Part shown: piece after piece, positions 25,969-38,955 of the stretch
Layout of the letters: every line of letters begins with the position of its first letter
Numbering within the stretch: the first letter of the stretch is position 1
Origin: Antrodiella citrinella
Taxonomy: Eukaryota > Basidiomycota > Agaricomycetes > Polyporales > Steccherinaceae
Length of the DNA stretch: 64,000 bases
Reading direction: 5' to 3'
Assembly: GCA_004802725.1 (NCBI GenBank)
Contig: SGPM01000137.1
Coordinates: 1-64,000 of the forward strand
The notes under the pieces: generated by a model
The model's database searches: none
What the model was told of the DNA's origin: nothing
The model's input: only the letters and a program-made list of their open reading frames with translations
Program-made: the position numbers and the translations under genes

Positions 25969-26182
25969 GACAGGGAAATACGAAATGGAAGAGGGTATGA
26001 GGTGGTTGTCAAGAGTAGAGATCGATGAAGCTATAAAGGAATGGGCTTGCTTGGCTGTGGTGCCACAGGCTGTTATCCGCAGTGCAGCAGCAAGACTGAA
26101 TCCAGGGTTAGGGTTCAGATGGCGTCAACCCGTCTTACTTATTTGCTTTTCGCAGCATGGCACGCAATAGCGGTTGTAGATA

Positions 26183-29100
26183 TCAGCAGATAATACAATC
26201 CTCCTTGAAACTGAGATTGTACATGGTCTTATCTACCGTCTTCTCGATCTTCTTCCAGTCAGAACGTCGCTGAATGAACTCGTAGATATCCTGCATGAGG
26301 GGTACCGTAAGCGACCGAAGACATGAACTAGACGAACACTCACTTCTGGTCGGTATGCACCACCGTAACGAGTCACATCGCGAACAATTTGAGCCAAATC
26401 CTTCGCATCCTCGACGACATAGACATGACCCAACATCTTCAAGTAGGAGAAATCCGAGATGATACTTGGGATCTTGAGAGAAGTAATGAACGCGTGGTAG
26501 GCATTGAGATCCGCAATCACTTGGAAGCCTCCGTTGAGCGATATGATCTGGCGTTTGATATGTTTCTGTAGGATGCTGCGGAAGGTGTAGAGATAAGTGT
26601 CCGTCCAAGTATCAAGACAAGTGAGTTTCACTTACGCGATGAGCCGGATGCCAATCTCCTGGTAGAAGACCTCTAGAACTTCTTTGCTTGTGCTGCCTTT
26701 CAACAATTGACAATGCATCTTGAGACATTTAATCGATTCGGTGCATCCTGCTGTAGGACCAAGCTCCAGAGCCGTATCATCTGCAGGGTAGTACTCCCTT
26801 GGCTTCGTGAGCTTCTGAATGATATGTTCCACCTGTAAATAATGATTAGGTATAATATTCACAGTTGCAGCTTTCAGGACCTGCCTGATTCATCAACGCA
26901 TCAGTTCCCGCATTCAAACCTCCCGCAACGCTATCATCTAGAGTGTCTTCGAAGCGCTTCTTTTCGCGTACAACGCTGTTCAAAAAATCGGTACGATCTA
27001 TGTGCGATGCCTAGATAATCTATGAGCATCAACAAAGTATTGAAACACGTCTACATACCAGTTCCTTGTCGAAGTAGACTTGGACCATCGACTGCATAGT
27101 GTCGCCAACATGTACAAGCTCGAAGAACTGCAAGAGCGGTGCGACGCTGCTAGTTTCTTCGTGATCCGCAGGGCGATACGCATGCATTTGTTCAATGGCT
27201 CTGTTTCGAAAGTATGAGCTCACAAGATCCAAGTCGTGGAGACCAAAAAATATACCTCTCAAAGCCAGGCTTGATATGCCTCTCCGCCAAGGCCTGCAAA
27301 CATAACACAAAGATTTCTTCGATAGTATCTCTGACGCGGTGGCCGTAATATCCGGGATAACCTGTGAACGTTTCCGCACGCTTTAGCGACTCGCGATCAG
27401 CATGGATCAGCTCGAGAGCAATGTCCAGCGACAGCAAGAGATCAAATTTGTCGAAGGTAGCCTCCGAAGTCGAGGCGGAAGGAACAGGCGTTGTTGCTCG
27501 CGTTGAAGCAGAGGAAACGGACAGAGAACGGCTACTTCCCGGGCCAGTTGTGGCTGATATTGATGATATGGAAGTCACAGAAGCTATTGTTGCAAAGTTG
27601 AGATCAAGGTCGATTTAAACAGCGGCAAGATGCTCACTGAGGGTTTTGTGTTTCTTCTCAAACGAACTCTCTTCATCGTCGTCTCCGACATCGAACACCG
27701 TTGCGTTGCGATCGCTCCCAACTTTCTCGAAGTCGGTCGCGTACCCGCTCTTACCATTCGTATTCGCAGCAGTTGCCCCCCATCTCTGCGGATTCAGCAT
27801 AGCAATGCCCTGGACTGCGGCATTTCCTCCGGTAGTAAGGGCTGCACCGAAAGCCTTCCCTACTGCAACCGTGGTTCGCGGAACGATGGTCACAGGAAGC
27901 AGGAGAACGTCTGTGAAGGACGCGAGGACTGTTCGCTTGACTTGGGCAGGATTATGAGAGCCCAGGAAACGAGCATGATCTGGAGTTGTAGAGGATAGAG
28001 GCCGGTCGACGAGCTGCCAGAAAGGTCAATATAGGTGGCGTTTGGATAGGATGAAGAGTCTCACTGTCTTATCCCATGAACGACAAGTGATTTCAAACGC
28101 ATTTTTGAGAACTTCAATCTCTTCGTCTAGATATTCGTCCATATTAGGTTCAAACATCTTAAAACTGCAAGAGTTCAGCACAAAAACATCACGCAACGGA
28201 TGACAACCCACATAACGTCTTCTGCACGGGTCTGAGTAACCGCAGAGTCCGGTCTAGCTTTAGAGGCTTCCATGATGACGTCCACCATACGCCATGATTC
28301 TCTGAAACTTGCCGCAGTTGCTTTCAGAAAGACCTCAGTGGAAATTTCTCGAGCACGGTCGAGAAGTGGGGAGAGATACTCGGCGACCTATTCGGACATT
28401 TAAGATGGTGTCACTGTGGCAGAAAAAAATCGGACGTACAACTTCGTTCGCTAACCGTTCGGCGAATGCTAACAACACGTTCGCAGCTGGTGGAAAGACA
28501 CGAACTGCACGTGTTCCGTGCTCTCTCAGTGCATCAAGGACATGAATCATGAAACCATCCATGGCGTCGAAATCCAGCTGTTCATTTTTCCTACATGACC
28601 GACATGGTTGGTGTATGATTGCAGATACTAAACCACGCAGATACGCACGTGAAATTATCAAGCCCGTGCCATTTGCTCTGGTCATAAAATATCTCCCTCT
28701 TGTCTGCCCACGCGCGTGCCAATTCCCAATGCTTGCTCGAGCCATCCCACACATCCCAACTTGCTTGTGCAGCTTCCTTCATCCCTTCTTCGTCTCCTTT
28801 GCTATCGCAAGTATCGAACGCGGTGAGCAGGCCATCGTCGAATCTATCTGAAGCAGCACGCAGAGACGACTGAAGAGTCTCCCATGCGCGTACTGGTTTG
28901 ACCTTGGTCGAAAGGAACGACGACAGTAGTCGCAACACGTGGGCTTGAGTGCTGAGACCAGGTACGGGCGCAGGGAACAACGCGGTCATGACGGCATGTG
29001 GGGGTGAAGACAGTGCCGGGAGGAGGGTCTGCAAGAGGTTGTGCGCCCGTATATATCGCGAGCGGAACGTCGCTTTAGGCGTAATAGAGATGGATGGACC

Positions 29101-29562
29101 TGTGATTACAGCAGAAGAGAATGCGCCTACGAAGTCGCCCATCTCGTCTGGCGGCGCATTTACAGAGGTAAAGTCTCCGAAGTCGTCGTCGGCACCGTCC
29201 ACGGAGAGTGTCGGAGGAAGGTTGCTTTTCCGCACTGCATTCTGCGTCCTTGCCTTGTTCTCGAGATCATCCAATATCGTCGACAAATGGAGATTCCCTG
29301 CTGCAAACCGCGTCCAGCGGGCTTCCCATACACGCTCGTCCTTGCAGAGGTTGCCTAACGCTCGGGATACTCGGGACAATGCAGGCAAGTCAGGGATCGA
29401 TGAATAGGTGAGAATGAGGAGATAAACATCAACCGGAAGGCGGCCTATAAGTTGGAACGGTGCAGGAGGTTTATGTGCGCCGGACAGACGTGAAAGCTTG
29501 GAAGAGACACCTCCGGGTGGTGAGTAGAGTTTAACGGGTTCTAAGGCCGTGAACTTGTCCAT
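26183..29562 (-). CDS. RCY1: F-box/Sec10-domain recyclin (Rcy1/Pof6)
   Basis: F-box protein of the recyclin family (yeast Rcy1, fission yeast Pof6), acting in endosome-to-plasma-membrane recycling and the end of cell separation. The N-terminus carries the F-box, FQLIGRLPVDVYLLILTYS, then IPDLPALSRVSRAL. A long Sec10/exocyst-like helical region follows, including FDAMDGFMIHVLDALREHG, PNMDEYLDEEIEVLKNAFEI, FDKFDLLLSLDIALELIHAD, PLLQFFELVHVGDTMQSMVQ and LKMLGHVYVVEDAKDLAQIV, and it ends EDCIIC. The final CIIC resembles a prenylatable CaaX box, which yeast Rcy1 also has. About a dozen introns; I estimate roughly 850-900 residues. The start ATG MDKFTALEPVKLY at 29562 is well supported. Confidence 0.85.
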
Positions 29563-30259
29563 GGGTTATACAAAAACGGGTGGTTGTGCGTAAATCCGGG
29601 TAATAATGTGAAAAATGTGAGATAGGTCCTGGTCCGAGTCGTAAAGATATGAAGGAGGTGCGGATGAGTTTATGTTTGAGTCTGCGCAGCTCTCAAATTC
29701 GGCCTGCACACTGTAGTCGCTCATCACGTAATGCACAGTATCGCTTCGCCTGCCTGCCGAGCATTCTCCGGGCTCGTCAGACTGAAATTTAAACTTGGTC
29801 AGAACCCCTGGTCAGACATAAGTACGTATGGTTGATGCAGATGACTGATAGCTATGAATACTCACAGTACTCACACTGCTACAACGGAAGGCTCATCCGA
29901 GTCCACGGCTGATTCTTCGTAACAAGTCGATTTGTCCTCAGGTTGAAGAATATCGAACTGCGTGTTCTAGGTAAGTCTGCGGTTGACTTTTACTATAAAT
30001 ATGTCTTAGATCCAGATGATACTTGCGGCATGCGTGAGGACATGAAAACGGTGAGGCCTCAGCTGAATGGTGCATTGTGTTACGTAATGCACGATTATGG
30101 CAACCGACCAAGTTCGTTTTCTCGACGACAAAGGTGTTGTTCAGCTTTGTTTTCTACTCACAACAACACAGGCTTTCTTTTATGGACAACTAGTATTTCT
30201 AGGCGACTCTTATTTGACTCCTCCTGGGTGGCACACGCCGCTAGCTCGTATCTTGACCT
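29563..30259. other. Divergent intergenic region
   Basis: Promoter space between RCY1 (-) and the hypothetical membrane protein (+). A TATAAAT-like string ends at 30000. The 10-bp word CGTAATGCAC occurs twice (near 29727 and 30083). Short open frames near 29943-30263 were not supported. Confidence 0.4.
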
Positions 30260-32108
30260 ATGATGGCTCACTACTTCGAATTCCTTGTCGTCACTCTGCT
30301 GGTCACTCTAGTATCGCCATGTGCATACGCAGTCCCGCTATCAGAAACACCAGAGGAAGCTCCTCCACCTGTCTTTGCTCTATGGCTATGTCTCCCGTTC
30401 CTTGTCCTGGCAACAGTCAAACTCGTCTATATCAAGTTTCGACGCGCCCAGTCTATCCACGCATGTGGCGATCCCGGAGCTGTGCCAATCGCCACCAGCA
30501 CCAAGTTTCCCTCTATTCCTTCCATTCGCGGCCTCGGCTTCAAGTTGCCAGATACTCCACAAAGCAGTATCGGTGGGATGAAAGACATTACTGGCTACCT
30601 AGTAGGCTTCCTAGGCTCACCTGAATGGGAGACCCGCATCCGGAGACGCGTCGACAGAGTCGTCAGGAGGAGCCAGACTGTCGCATCCACCGTGACGTCT
30701 CCCCGGATTTCGCTTGTCGAGCATACCTCATCCGTTTCCGGCGACACTCGCACTTCGAAAGGCACACAGAACGTCTCACAGACCAACACGACGTCTTCTC
30801 GCCGTCAAAGTTCGAGACGCTCCGGCTCCCACCGTTCCAGATCTGCGTCGGTGTCCTTCTTGGAGATGCAGACACCCAAGGTTCCGATCCCCGACATACA
30901 CAATTGCGGCGTTGTTCACCCCATGTCACCCGCCTGCACAGATACGCTTCCTCTGCAGAACACTCGGAAAGACAGCCTCAACTCAGGCGAAGAGACTCGG
31001 TGGCGTAGGAGGAGACTCTCTCTTTCGTACTTCTCTCCGACCGTTGTACACATAGACTCTCCGCCTGCCGTAGCGGCTCCTGAACCCCCAAAGAGAAGTT
31101 TGGACAAATCCATCAAGTCAAACTCAGACGAGTCACATGGTCGCTCCTACAGCAAAAGTACGTGGCGTCATACTTATCACTTGTGCATTATACTGACCAA
31201 CTGCCATAGCGCCATCCTTCCAAGACGCGTCCACCTCTTCTAATGTGTCCTCTGATTCGGTCACTTCGTTGCCCGAAGGCGAAATTACCATGGACCTGAG
31301 CGTTTCCCAAGCACCTGCGTCTCCGAATCCGGAGGCATCTGTCCTCAGCTATCCGCGCTCAGTCTCCGAGTCGCTGGACGACCTCTCCTACATTATCAGC
31401 CCTGATGCTGGTCGTTCTGTCGATTGGTCCGTGGAGGAAATCATGAAGGTCCCTAGACGTAATTCAAGCCAGAGACGTCCGCTGGGCAACTCTGTACCTC
31501 CTGTATCGGATGGGGCATCTAGTTCCATGACTCCGCCGATGATGCCAGTTCCTGTAATCCACCTTGTGTCCTCTCCTGACCCATCGGTCTTGGACCGTAG
31601 TGGATCTGACAAGTCCATGGGTAGCTACCATAGTAGAGGCTCCGTCGCCATGCTTCAAGTTGACCCCGCCTCTCTTGCACCAAGTGCACGGAGCAGCGTC
31701 AGCTCAGCCGGCAAGGATTGGATCTTGGCCGACCTTCTTAAAGATGGAAAGTTAGACGTCGATGCCGTCAGTGGTGTCCTCGGATTGGACCTCGGATTCC
31801 TGGACGATCCAACACCGAACTCAGACTCTATCTTTGGCAACACCTCTCACCTATCAGAAACCGGCAGCCCTGCTAAGGAGGGAATGGGTTGGGGACGTGC
31901 CGCGCAAGATGGAAGTACGTCGTTCGATATGCAGATCCGAAAACCGGGTGGTCCACTATTCGTCATCCCGGAGGAGACAGAGGAATTCAACGATGTCGGG
32001 TCTTCGAGACGTGGATCGAAGTACAGCATGGTCTCCGGGAGCGCGTCGGCCAGGTATTCCAGGGGATATGGGAATCAATCAGTACATACTTCTTGGATTG
32101 CTTCCTGA
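30260..32108 (+). CDS. Hypothetical Ser-rich membrane protein
   Basis: About 600 residues in two exons (30260-31157 and 31210-32108) joined in frame as SYSK/TPSFQDAS. A hydrophobic N-terminus (FEFLVVTLLVTLVSPCAYA) looks like a signal peptide or signal anchor. A short luminal piece (VPLSETPEEAPPP) follows, then a TM helix (VFALWLCLPFLVLATVKLVY) and a basic stop-transfer (IKFRRAQ). The rest is a long Ser/Arg-rich disordered domain with predicted phosphosite character (SSRRQSSRRSGSHRSRSASV). A small ordered patch reads DWILADLLKDGKLDVDAVSG then VLGLDLGFLDD. No known family was recognised. It is probably a single-pass plasma- or endomembrane protein with a cytosolic regulatory tail. Confidence 0.65.
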
Positions 32109-32624
32109 CGTTGTAGACTGTCTTCAGTCTCTTTTATTTTATTTTAGAAAGTCAAACCGATAATGCATACGCACCGCGAAACCATCTTTCATCACGCCTG
32201 TCTTTTCATAATTATTGTACTTTCTTCCTATCAGGGTCTTCTCGGACGCTGGGTTTTGTTCTGTGTATTAGACGACACCTACTTGTATCACATCCTTGAA
32301 TTTGTAGCGATATGGCGGCTGCAATGTCTTTTGTATCCTATGGAATGCACACTTTCTTAACCACAATCGCGATACCTAATGAGCAGTCGCCTTGCAAGCA
32401 GTCTGTATCAGTGATCGTCTTCGAGATAGTTGACCCCAACTGAGAACGATCAGAGCAGTACGCATATAATATGCAAAAGAACATGTACAATACAGAAGGT
32501 AAAATATATTACTTTGAAGCAAACGAGTAAGTGTACCGTAAGTATCGTAATGTACATATTGAAAAGCACTCCAATTCAATATATCCCCACCAAATCCGAA
32601 GGTCCGTTCCAACATTGGTCTTGT
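32109..32624. other. Convergent intergenic region
   Basis: 3' flanks of the Ser-rich membrane protein (+) and the P450 (-). AT-rich, with no supported exon. Confidence 0.5.
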
Positions 32625-34787
32625 TTACGCAGGTCGGTAAGGCTTGATAAGCAGAGGCAGCTGGCTGCCCTTCGTCATTTCGCTCAGGACGTAGGGCCGC
32701 TGTACGATAGAGGTCTTCTTGGTGATATCTTTCACATCGACGGCGAGCTCGTATTCGAAGGCACGGACCAGTGTGAATATCAGAGCTTTCATCCTGTTCG
32801 AGAGAAACAATCAGCGTCGATGTCGTGAAGGTGCGAGAGAAGACGGAGGCCACGTACTCAACAAGGGAGAAGCGGTAACCGATGCACGCCCTCGGACCAC
32901 CGATAAACGTCATCATATGTCCCCAGACACCAGGAATGGAAGAGATCGACTGCGGCGGGCTCTCCCAGCGTTCAGGCCTGAATTCGAACGAATCTTCGCC
33001 CCAGAGTGCCTTGGATCTGTTGATAGCTACAATCGGGATCACGACAGCGTCACCTTTGGCAATGCTGTATGGCAGACGACGTCAATCCAAAGACAGAAGC
33101 ATTCGAAGAGATTGCAACTCACTGAATGGTATATCTTTCAACGCCATTTCTATCTCTGTAAGGCCTGCCTACGGGAATTTCGTCGTCCTTCTCAGCCACT
33201 CTGATGGTTTGTCCAACCGGTGCGTGAAGCCTCAGGACCTCCTTGACGACCATCTCAAGGTATGGCAAAGCCTGGAGCTCTTCCATGGATGGCATGTCGG
33301 TATCGATGGTGAGAAGCTCGTCGCGGAGTTTGGTCTGAACGTGAGGCGCTTGAGTGAGAGCGAAAAGGCACCATGTAACCGCAGTAGAGGTGGTTTCGTG
33401 ACCGGCGACGATGAAACTACGATGTGACTGATCAGTTATCACTGTTTAGGTGACAAAGGGACAACATTTAACGTACGTAGGGACTTGAGCCAACACGTCT
33501 TCGTCGCTGAGCCTCTGACTTTCAGGGATATCGGTAGCCATGTTAGCCCTAATGAGTAAACTCAAAAGATCGCGTCCTTGAACGTCCTTCTTCTCAATAC
33601 CAGATATCGCTTCATGTTGGATAGCAGCCTTCTTCTCTCTGATGAGTTCCATACCGATACGATGCATGACTTCCATAGCAACTGCCAACTTGCGAGATCG
33701 CTCGGTGGGCTATAACAAGATCTGTTGAGAGAATATCGTAATGAACATATGGCGTTGAGAAACTTACAATGATTCGCAAAGCAGGAATGAATGCTCGCAA
33801 CATCTGAAAAACGGGGAAAGACGTGTCGCCTTGGAAAATAGTCTCGAAAGCGACGCTGAGTTCACTCGGTTTTCCCGTCTCATTCAACGCATCGAATTCG
33901 TAGTTAAACCCAGCCACACCGATGACGTCCAACGTCATGCGTCCAAGGCCAGCGAAAACGTCCGCTCGAAGCGGTACATTACCGTTCCTGTCGGATGCAG
34001 ACTGCCAGCTATCGCGAAGCTACAAAAAACGTGTTCAATCTAAAAAACAGAGTGATGAAGAGTGTAATGTGGTATACCTTCATAGCCTTTTCCAGGAACA
34101 CGCCAGTCAGTTCTCGAATTTGGGCAGGGCCGAAAGCGGGGTTCTACGTCATTCAAGGGGGTAAGCAAAAAGTGTATGGAAATTGTGATGGCACTCACCA
34201 TGATCCTTCTCTACACGGATGAAGAAACAAATGATGAGATCACATATAGACTTTCCAGGATAACCCTACAGTGTGACGTACTTGTTGTCTGTGCTGTTCA
34301 CCCTCGGTAACAAGTACACCTGGAGGACAATATGTTTGTCAATACCGAAGCGAAAGACAGTCCTATATGTACTCACCGGCCCCGAGAACAGAAGTAAGGT
34401 TGAAGCGAACTGTTTCCGGTTTCTGATAATCCACCGAGTGCGTCATAATATGATTGAGAGCTCTGTCGTCGTGTGTATACAGACGCAAAGACTAATCAAG
34501 ACAAAGTCATTAGTCGATAGTACCGCCGAAAGTACTGTGAATGTGCATACACCGAACATGACCTTGTATACGAGGGTGTTGCCGTACTGTTCTATCCATT
34601 TCTCTTGCAGAACGGAGTTTTCAGCATCGAAAATTGCCTTAAATTGGCCCCAGAGCCAGTTAGGATTTGGTGGACCGGGAAGGTTACGAAGGGGAGAACA
34701 GAGAGGTCTTATAATCACAGGCAAGATGCTCCATAGCACGACGGCGAGGAGGGCGACAGGAACAGCGAGCAAGATGCTGATCGCCAT
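32625..34787 (-). CDS. Cytochrome P450 monooxygenase
   Basis: Microsomal class II P450. The N-terminal anchor is [20 protein letters not shown], then the proline hinge [16 protein letters not shown]. The I-helix oxygen-activation motif is [15 protein letters not shown], the K-helix ExxR is within EVLRLHAP, and the PERW motif is FRPERWESP. The haem-binding loop is [13 protein letters not shown] with the axial cysteine present. The C-terminus is [11 protein letters not shown]. About eight to ten introns. All catalytic motifs are intact, so the enzyme should be active. The look is CYP4/CYP5-clan, as common in basidiomycete xenobiotic or lipid P450s; substrate unknown. The ATG at 34787 directly precedes the membrane anchor. 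No biosynthetic cluster surrounds it. Confidence 0.9.
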
Positions 34788-35953
34788 TCGGGATGAATAC
34801 GAGGAATAAAAGAAAGAATAGTTGGGACTGACCGCTGATGTTTGAGGTATAAGTACAAGGCTTGCGATAGTCCCTACCAGCTACGTAGTCTCCCAAGCGG
34901 AATTGGCACCTGTCGGCACTCGGGACACGAACGACTTAGTCACTCACACAGGACTAATCTCGTCTGTTTGAAACTCCGCAGTCCTCGGTCTCCTTTGAGG
35001 CTGCCCGATCATGTTCGCAGGCTGCGGTACGCTAATAGCCTCCTGTGACGCGGCCTCAAGGTGTACATTCCACCTTGATTCCAGCAGCAAGTAGCTCCCA
35101 CAATATGTCGGATCGCGGTCATTTATGGGAAGTTCAAAGGTGCCTGCAGTCGTCGTCGTACTGCTGGTACGGGACTTCAAGTTCGGGACAGTCCTATATA
35201 TGACACTTTGCGAGCGAGCAGACATGAGTAACTCGCGGAAGCTCTTGGATGTAATCCTAGCAGTATCTGAGCGATCGATTGCTGGGTGGGTATACCTTGC
35301 CAGGCCAACGCGTCCACTGCCGATATTCAAGCATCGAGCTCCGAGATGACCGGGTTCGTAAATTGATGTTATCGAAGAGTCGACGAAGACGTTCGGGCTT
35401 TTGCATCTTCACACCGTATGTCACCGCGCACAGTCAGCTGCGACCTCTACGATATAGCTGAGCTTCGCGCACTCAGCGGGACATTTTTCCGGGCACTTTT
35501 ATACGCCCCGCAATGAACACGAGAAAAGTAATGACAGTATGCCCCTACTCAAGCAGTCTTCTTCGGATGGCCGAGACCCAATAGGTGAGACACCGTGCCG
35601 CAACGACGTCGGGCCCCTTAGAGTCAGAGTGAGAGTGTATTCCGGACCTGGTTCCCTCTTGGAACGCCGGATTTCCCAAACCGCAGTTTATGTGATGGTA
35701 GCATGCACGGCATAGGGCCGATGCAACCGATCGAGTATTGCCGTTCACGAAATGCATGATCGTGCCCTGCATACGGATAGAACTAGGCGGACCCACAAGA
35801 TCTCGAACAGTACTTATAACACTGGATGCCTTCCCGTAGCCATCTGGAGAGGCTTGCAGATTTGATTTCACATTAAATCGACGTTCGGTATCTCGGCGAG
35901 TTAGTGTACCGTTGTGTCGGAGCTGAGCGCGGGCTTTGCAGACGGTCGATCTG
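34788..35953. other. Gene-poor region upstream of the P450
   Basis: Contains the P450 promoter and over 1 kb with no recognisable exon on either strand. Open frames such as that near 35545-36057 (-) run into the repeat patch and have no known domain. Confidence 0.4.
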
Positions 35954-36413
35954 GAGAGGGGTCCCCCAGGACCCTGGAAAACTCCGCCAAATGCCTCTTC
36001 CCGATCCCGACAAAAATGGGCCAAAAATCCCGGAAGGCCTGTGTCAGGTCCCGACAAATGGGAGGTCGATCGGCCGAAGGCCTGTGTCGCCGTCCCGACA
36101 AAGATATGCCTCTAAGATGGGTGTCCACATATTTCCCTTGGAAAAAAGTGAAATGAAGGCGAACGACCTCAATGGACGCGCAGAGCGCGTCGAGGACCGT
36201 TTTTTGGCCTCTGGTGAGCCCTGAGGAGGATTTTTGAGCTTTTTCGACGGCCTGGAGGGCACGTGAACCGGCGCTTGAGGCCGTCTACGGGTATGCCACT
36301 TCCCTTTTTCCCGACAAAAATGGCCGCTGAGCCCGGGTCCGTCCCGACATCTAACCCTCGAGATTTGGAAGTGGCATCTGAGGGGATTTTCCAGGGTCCT
36401 GGTCCCCCCTCTC
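35954..36413. repeat. Repeat patch with inverted ends and CCCGACAAA units
   Basis: The segment 35954-35999 (GAGAGGGGTCCCCCAGGACC, then CTGGAAAACTCC and AATGCCTCTTCC) reappears inverted at about 36367-36413, where the complement reads GAGAGGGGGGACCAGGACCC, TGGAAAATCC and ATGCCACTTCC. Inside, CCCGACAAA occurs at about 36006, 36050, 36094 and 36309. GAAGGCCTGTGTC is repeated at 36033 and 36076. ATGCCACTTCC at 36293-36303 pairs exactly with GGAAGTGGCAT at 36367-36377. No transposase frame was found. It looks like a decayed non-autonomous element or satellite-like relic. Confidence 0.5.
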
Positions 36414-37396
36414 AAAATCTATTCAACTTGACAGAATGTCACACTCCGCTCATTGCTCGTTCGTTGCATCAACTCGCGTAGAGGCAGACGCTCTCCGGCG
36501 GAATCGGCTTCCCATGATTCCCATCAAATGAGCCTGCAAATATGCCTGCAATCCTGGTCCTACGGTTGCTGCAGACGATTAGACTAAAACCAAGGCGCCG
36601 AATTCGACCTCCGGTCTGAAAATCTGAACCGTACAGATTCCTGCGGGAAGGCACCCACTGATATCATTATCAATACTTAGCAAATGGAACTTGGTCATCT
36701 CATCAGTCTCCAAGATCGAGGAGAATGGCGAACTCCATCACAGGCTAAGGCATGGGCCGTGTAACGCACTCGAAGCATGCGGCTATGACGAGGAGGCAAT
36801 ACTTATGTCTATAACATATGTACTGCCCCTGAGAGCCGTCGCGACGCAGGGGTGCTCGCAGTGGAAAACCGACTGTATCAGCCGGGAAAAACCACTTATA
36901 ATGCACATACACTGCTTGCTACTGTATTCAAGCGCATAGACCACTGATATCCTGACCGCCTACGCCGGGACCGGTGGTCAGAGGTTCAAAGTTGAGAGTG
37001 GAATCGACTGAACGAGAAGAAGCCTACCTGCACAAAGGAGCACTGGGACACGAATCGAATCATTTCACTCGGGTGTCCCTACACGGTTCCCGAGACCAGG
37101 AGAGTTGTTGGTCAATATTGGTCCAAACTGTTGCTGACCAATAATTCACCGCAGATGCACCGATACAGTAGGCAGATAGTTGGTCGGTTTCAGGGTCGTC
37201 TGCACTTGCCAGTTTGATGGAAACTCCATGGAATGGAAGGTCAACCCTGGTCAACCCGAAGTGCTCATGTTCAATAGGAATAGGTTTGGGAACAGATGGC
37301 GCCACCACTGACGAGCGCTCTTCTTTCTCAGATTCCTCAGGATTCCTCTTCCTCCCTTCGTATCAATTCGTCCCGCACATCATCACTTTGGACAAC
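36414..37396. other. Region between the repeat patch and first exonuclease gene
   Basis: No supported coding exon. An open frame continues upstream of the exonuclease ATG to 37217, but its sequence is unlike the paralogue and is taken as 5' UTR/promoter. Confidence 0.4.
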
Positions 37397-38596
37397 ATGC
37401 AGGCAGGAGGGATGTCTAGCCCTGGTGCTTCCTCCAAGCCTGAGGCTGAAGCCAAGGCAAAGAAGCCGAAAGCTGAGAAGCCTCCGAAACCCCCGCCGAT
37501 GAAAGTCAAATACACCTATGTCCAGGAGTACAACCAGCTCCCCGAGGTCATATCCGCACTCACCAAGTCACCTCACTTGCTTCTCGACTGCGAAGGGAGG
37601 AGCATAGGCTCTTCAGAGGGTGCTCTCTCTCTCATCTCCGTTGGGACCGCCGGGTCGAAGGTCATCTTCGTCATCGATGTCCTCCGACTCTGCGACCCTA
37701 CCAACCCGCACTTTCGCAAATTCCTCGCGATCCTCCAGGATCCAGGCACCCTCAAGGTGGTGTGGGATGGCAGAATGGATTATGCAGAGATTTACGCGAC
37801 ATTCGGCATCCAACTATTGGGGGTGTTGGATCTGCAGATCGCTGAGGTCATGGCTAGGACGACGGTGAAACAAGAGGAAGACTACAAGAGGCGGGGTCGT
37901 CTCAGAAGGATCTTCGACAAAACGATTATGAACGACCGACAGTTGAGGCCGCTGATGAATGATTTCTACCTCGTCAATGGCCTACAGGGCATCATTAAGG
38001 AGGAGCATATCGTAGACAACATAGCCAAAGATGGTGAGTGTTTTCGCAAACACTCTATGGCTTATAAACTTACTATGACTTGAACCTGTGTAGACGAAGT
38101 TCAAGCTTTGCACAAGGCAGGGAATAGTCACTTCTGGCTTGATCGTCCTCTCCCATCCAATTTCCTCGAATATGCCGCTACAGACATCATGATGGTCAGC
38201 CTCACCTATGAATACTTCATCAAGAAACGATGGGTTACCACTTCCAACTTCCTCTCGCTCGAAAAACAATCCCATCGTTACATGGCATACTACAACGGCA
38301 GAGGCAAACGCGTCGAAGCAGACGAACTAGGCACGATTCGCTTCCTCCCTCTCGATGTCATACACTACGACACCGACCCGACGCAGTACCAGTGTCACAT
38401 ATGCTTCCGTATGTTGAACTTGTACTGCTTCGAGACGCTGATCACAGCTGCGTCAGCCAATCCCTACTACAAGAGGAAAGCGAGTCAGCCTATGTTGCCT
38501 CCAAGTCCCAGTCATCGTCGTCCCTGCTGTCGCCTTTGTGCTATGTGCGCGAAGGCGAAGGAAGTCACTGTCCCCACGGCGTGGTTGGTTGTATGA
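37397..38596 (+). CDS. DEDDy 3'-5' exonuclease-domain protein, copy A
   Basis: About 380 residues in two exons (37397-38033, 38094-38596). A Lys/Pro-rich N-terminus (KAKKPKAEKPPKPPPMKVK) precedes an RNase D/EXD-type fold. Acidic residues of all three Exo motifs are present: Exo I LLLDCEGRSIGS (D-x-E), Exo II VVWDGRMDYAEIY (D), Exo III YAATDIMMVSLTY (YxxxD). After the nuclease domain comes KKRWVTTSNFLSLEKQSHRY and a Cys module with YQCHICFRMLNLYC and RRPCCRLCAMCAKAKE, likely to bind zinc. RNase D-type domains remove nucleotides from the 3' ends of RNA or DNA; the substrate here is unknown. ATG 37397 is chosen over 37217 because the paralogue starts close to the domain. Tandem with copy B. Confidence 0.8.
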
Positions 38597-38955
38597 TTTG
38601 CGAGCGTAGATCAAGCATGCATTCTAATTTGACGAACACTTATGACATACTAGCTCTGGAAATTGTTGTTACACGAGCTCAGGCTGTAGACATATTGAAT
38701 GTTTGTCAAACTTTTCACAAGGTGAGCAGGGAAGAGTGCCGCAAGCCTTTCGTGTGGGACACATCCACCTACCTATTTGGCAGTCCTTCTGACGTTTATA
38801 GGTGAATCAATAGTCCGTGTCCGAGTCGGAACTTGAAAATGTTTCAGAAGCCTCTGTGTCGTGCGTCCGGTCATTGTTCAACTCTCTCCTGCATCCTCCA
38901 CTGCCACATTTTTTGCAAGTAGAACGCTGCACTCGAAACGGAAAATTTCACAACG
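38597..38955. other. Spacer between tandem exonuclease genes
   Basis: 359 bp holding the 3' flank of copy A and promoter of copy B. No exon was seen. Confidence 0.5.

Noticed and set aside
35545..36057. 170-codon minus-strand open frame running into the repeat patch
   Set aside because: No transposase, reverse transcriptase or other domain; the overlap with repeats explains the open frame.
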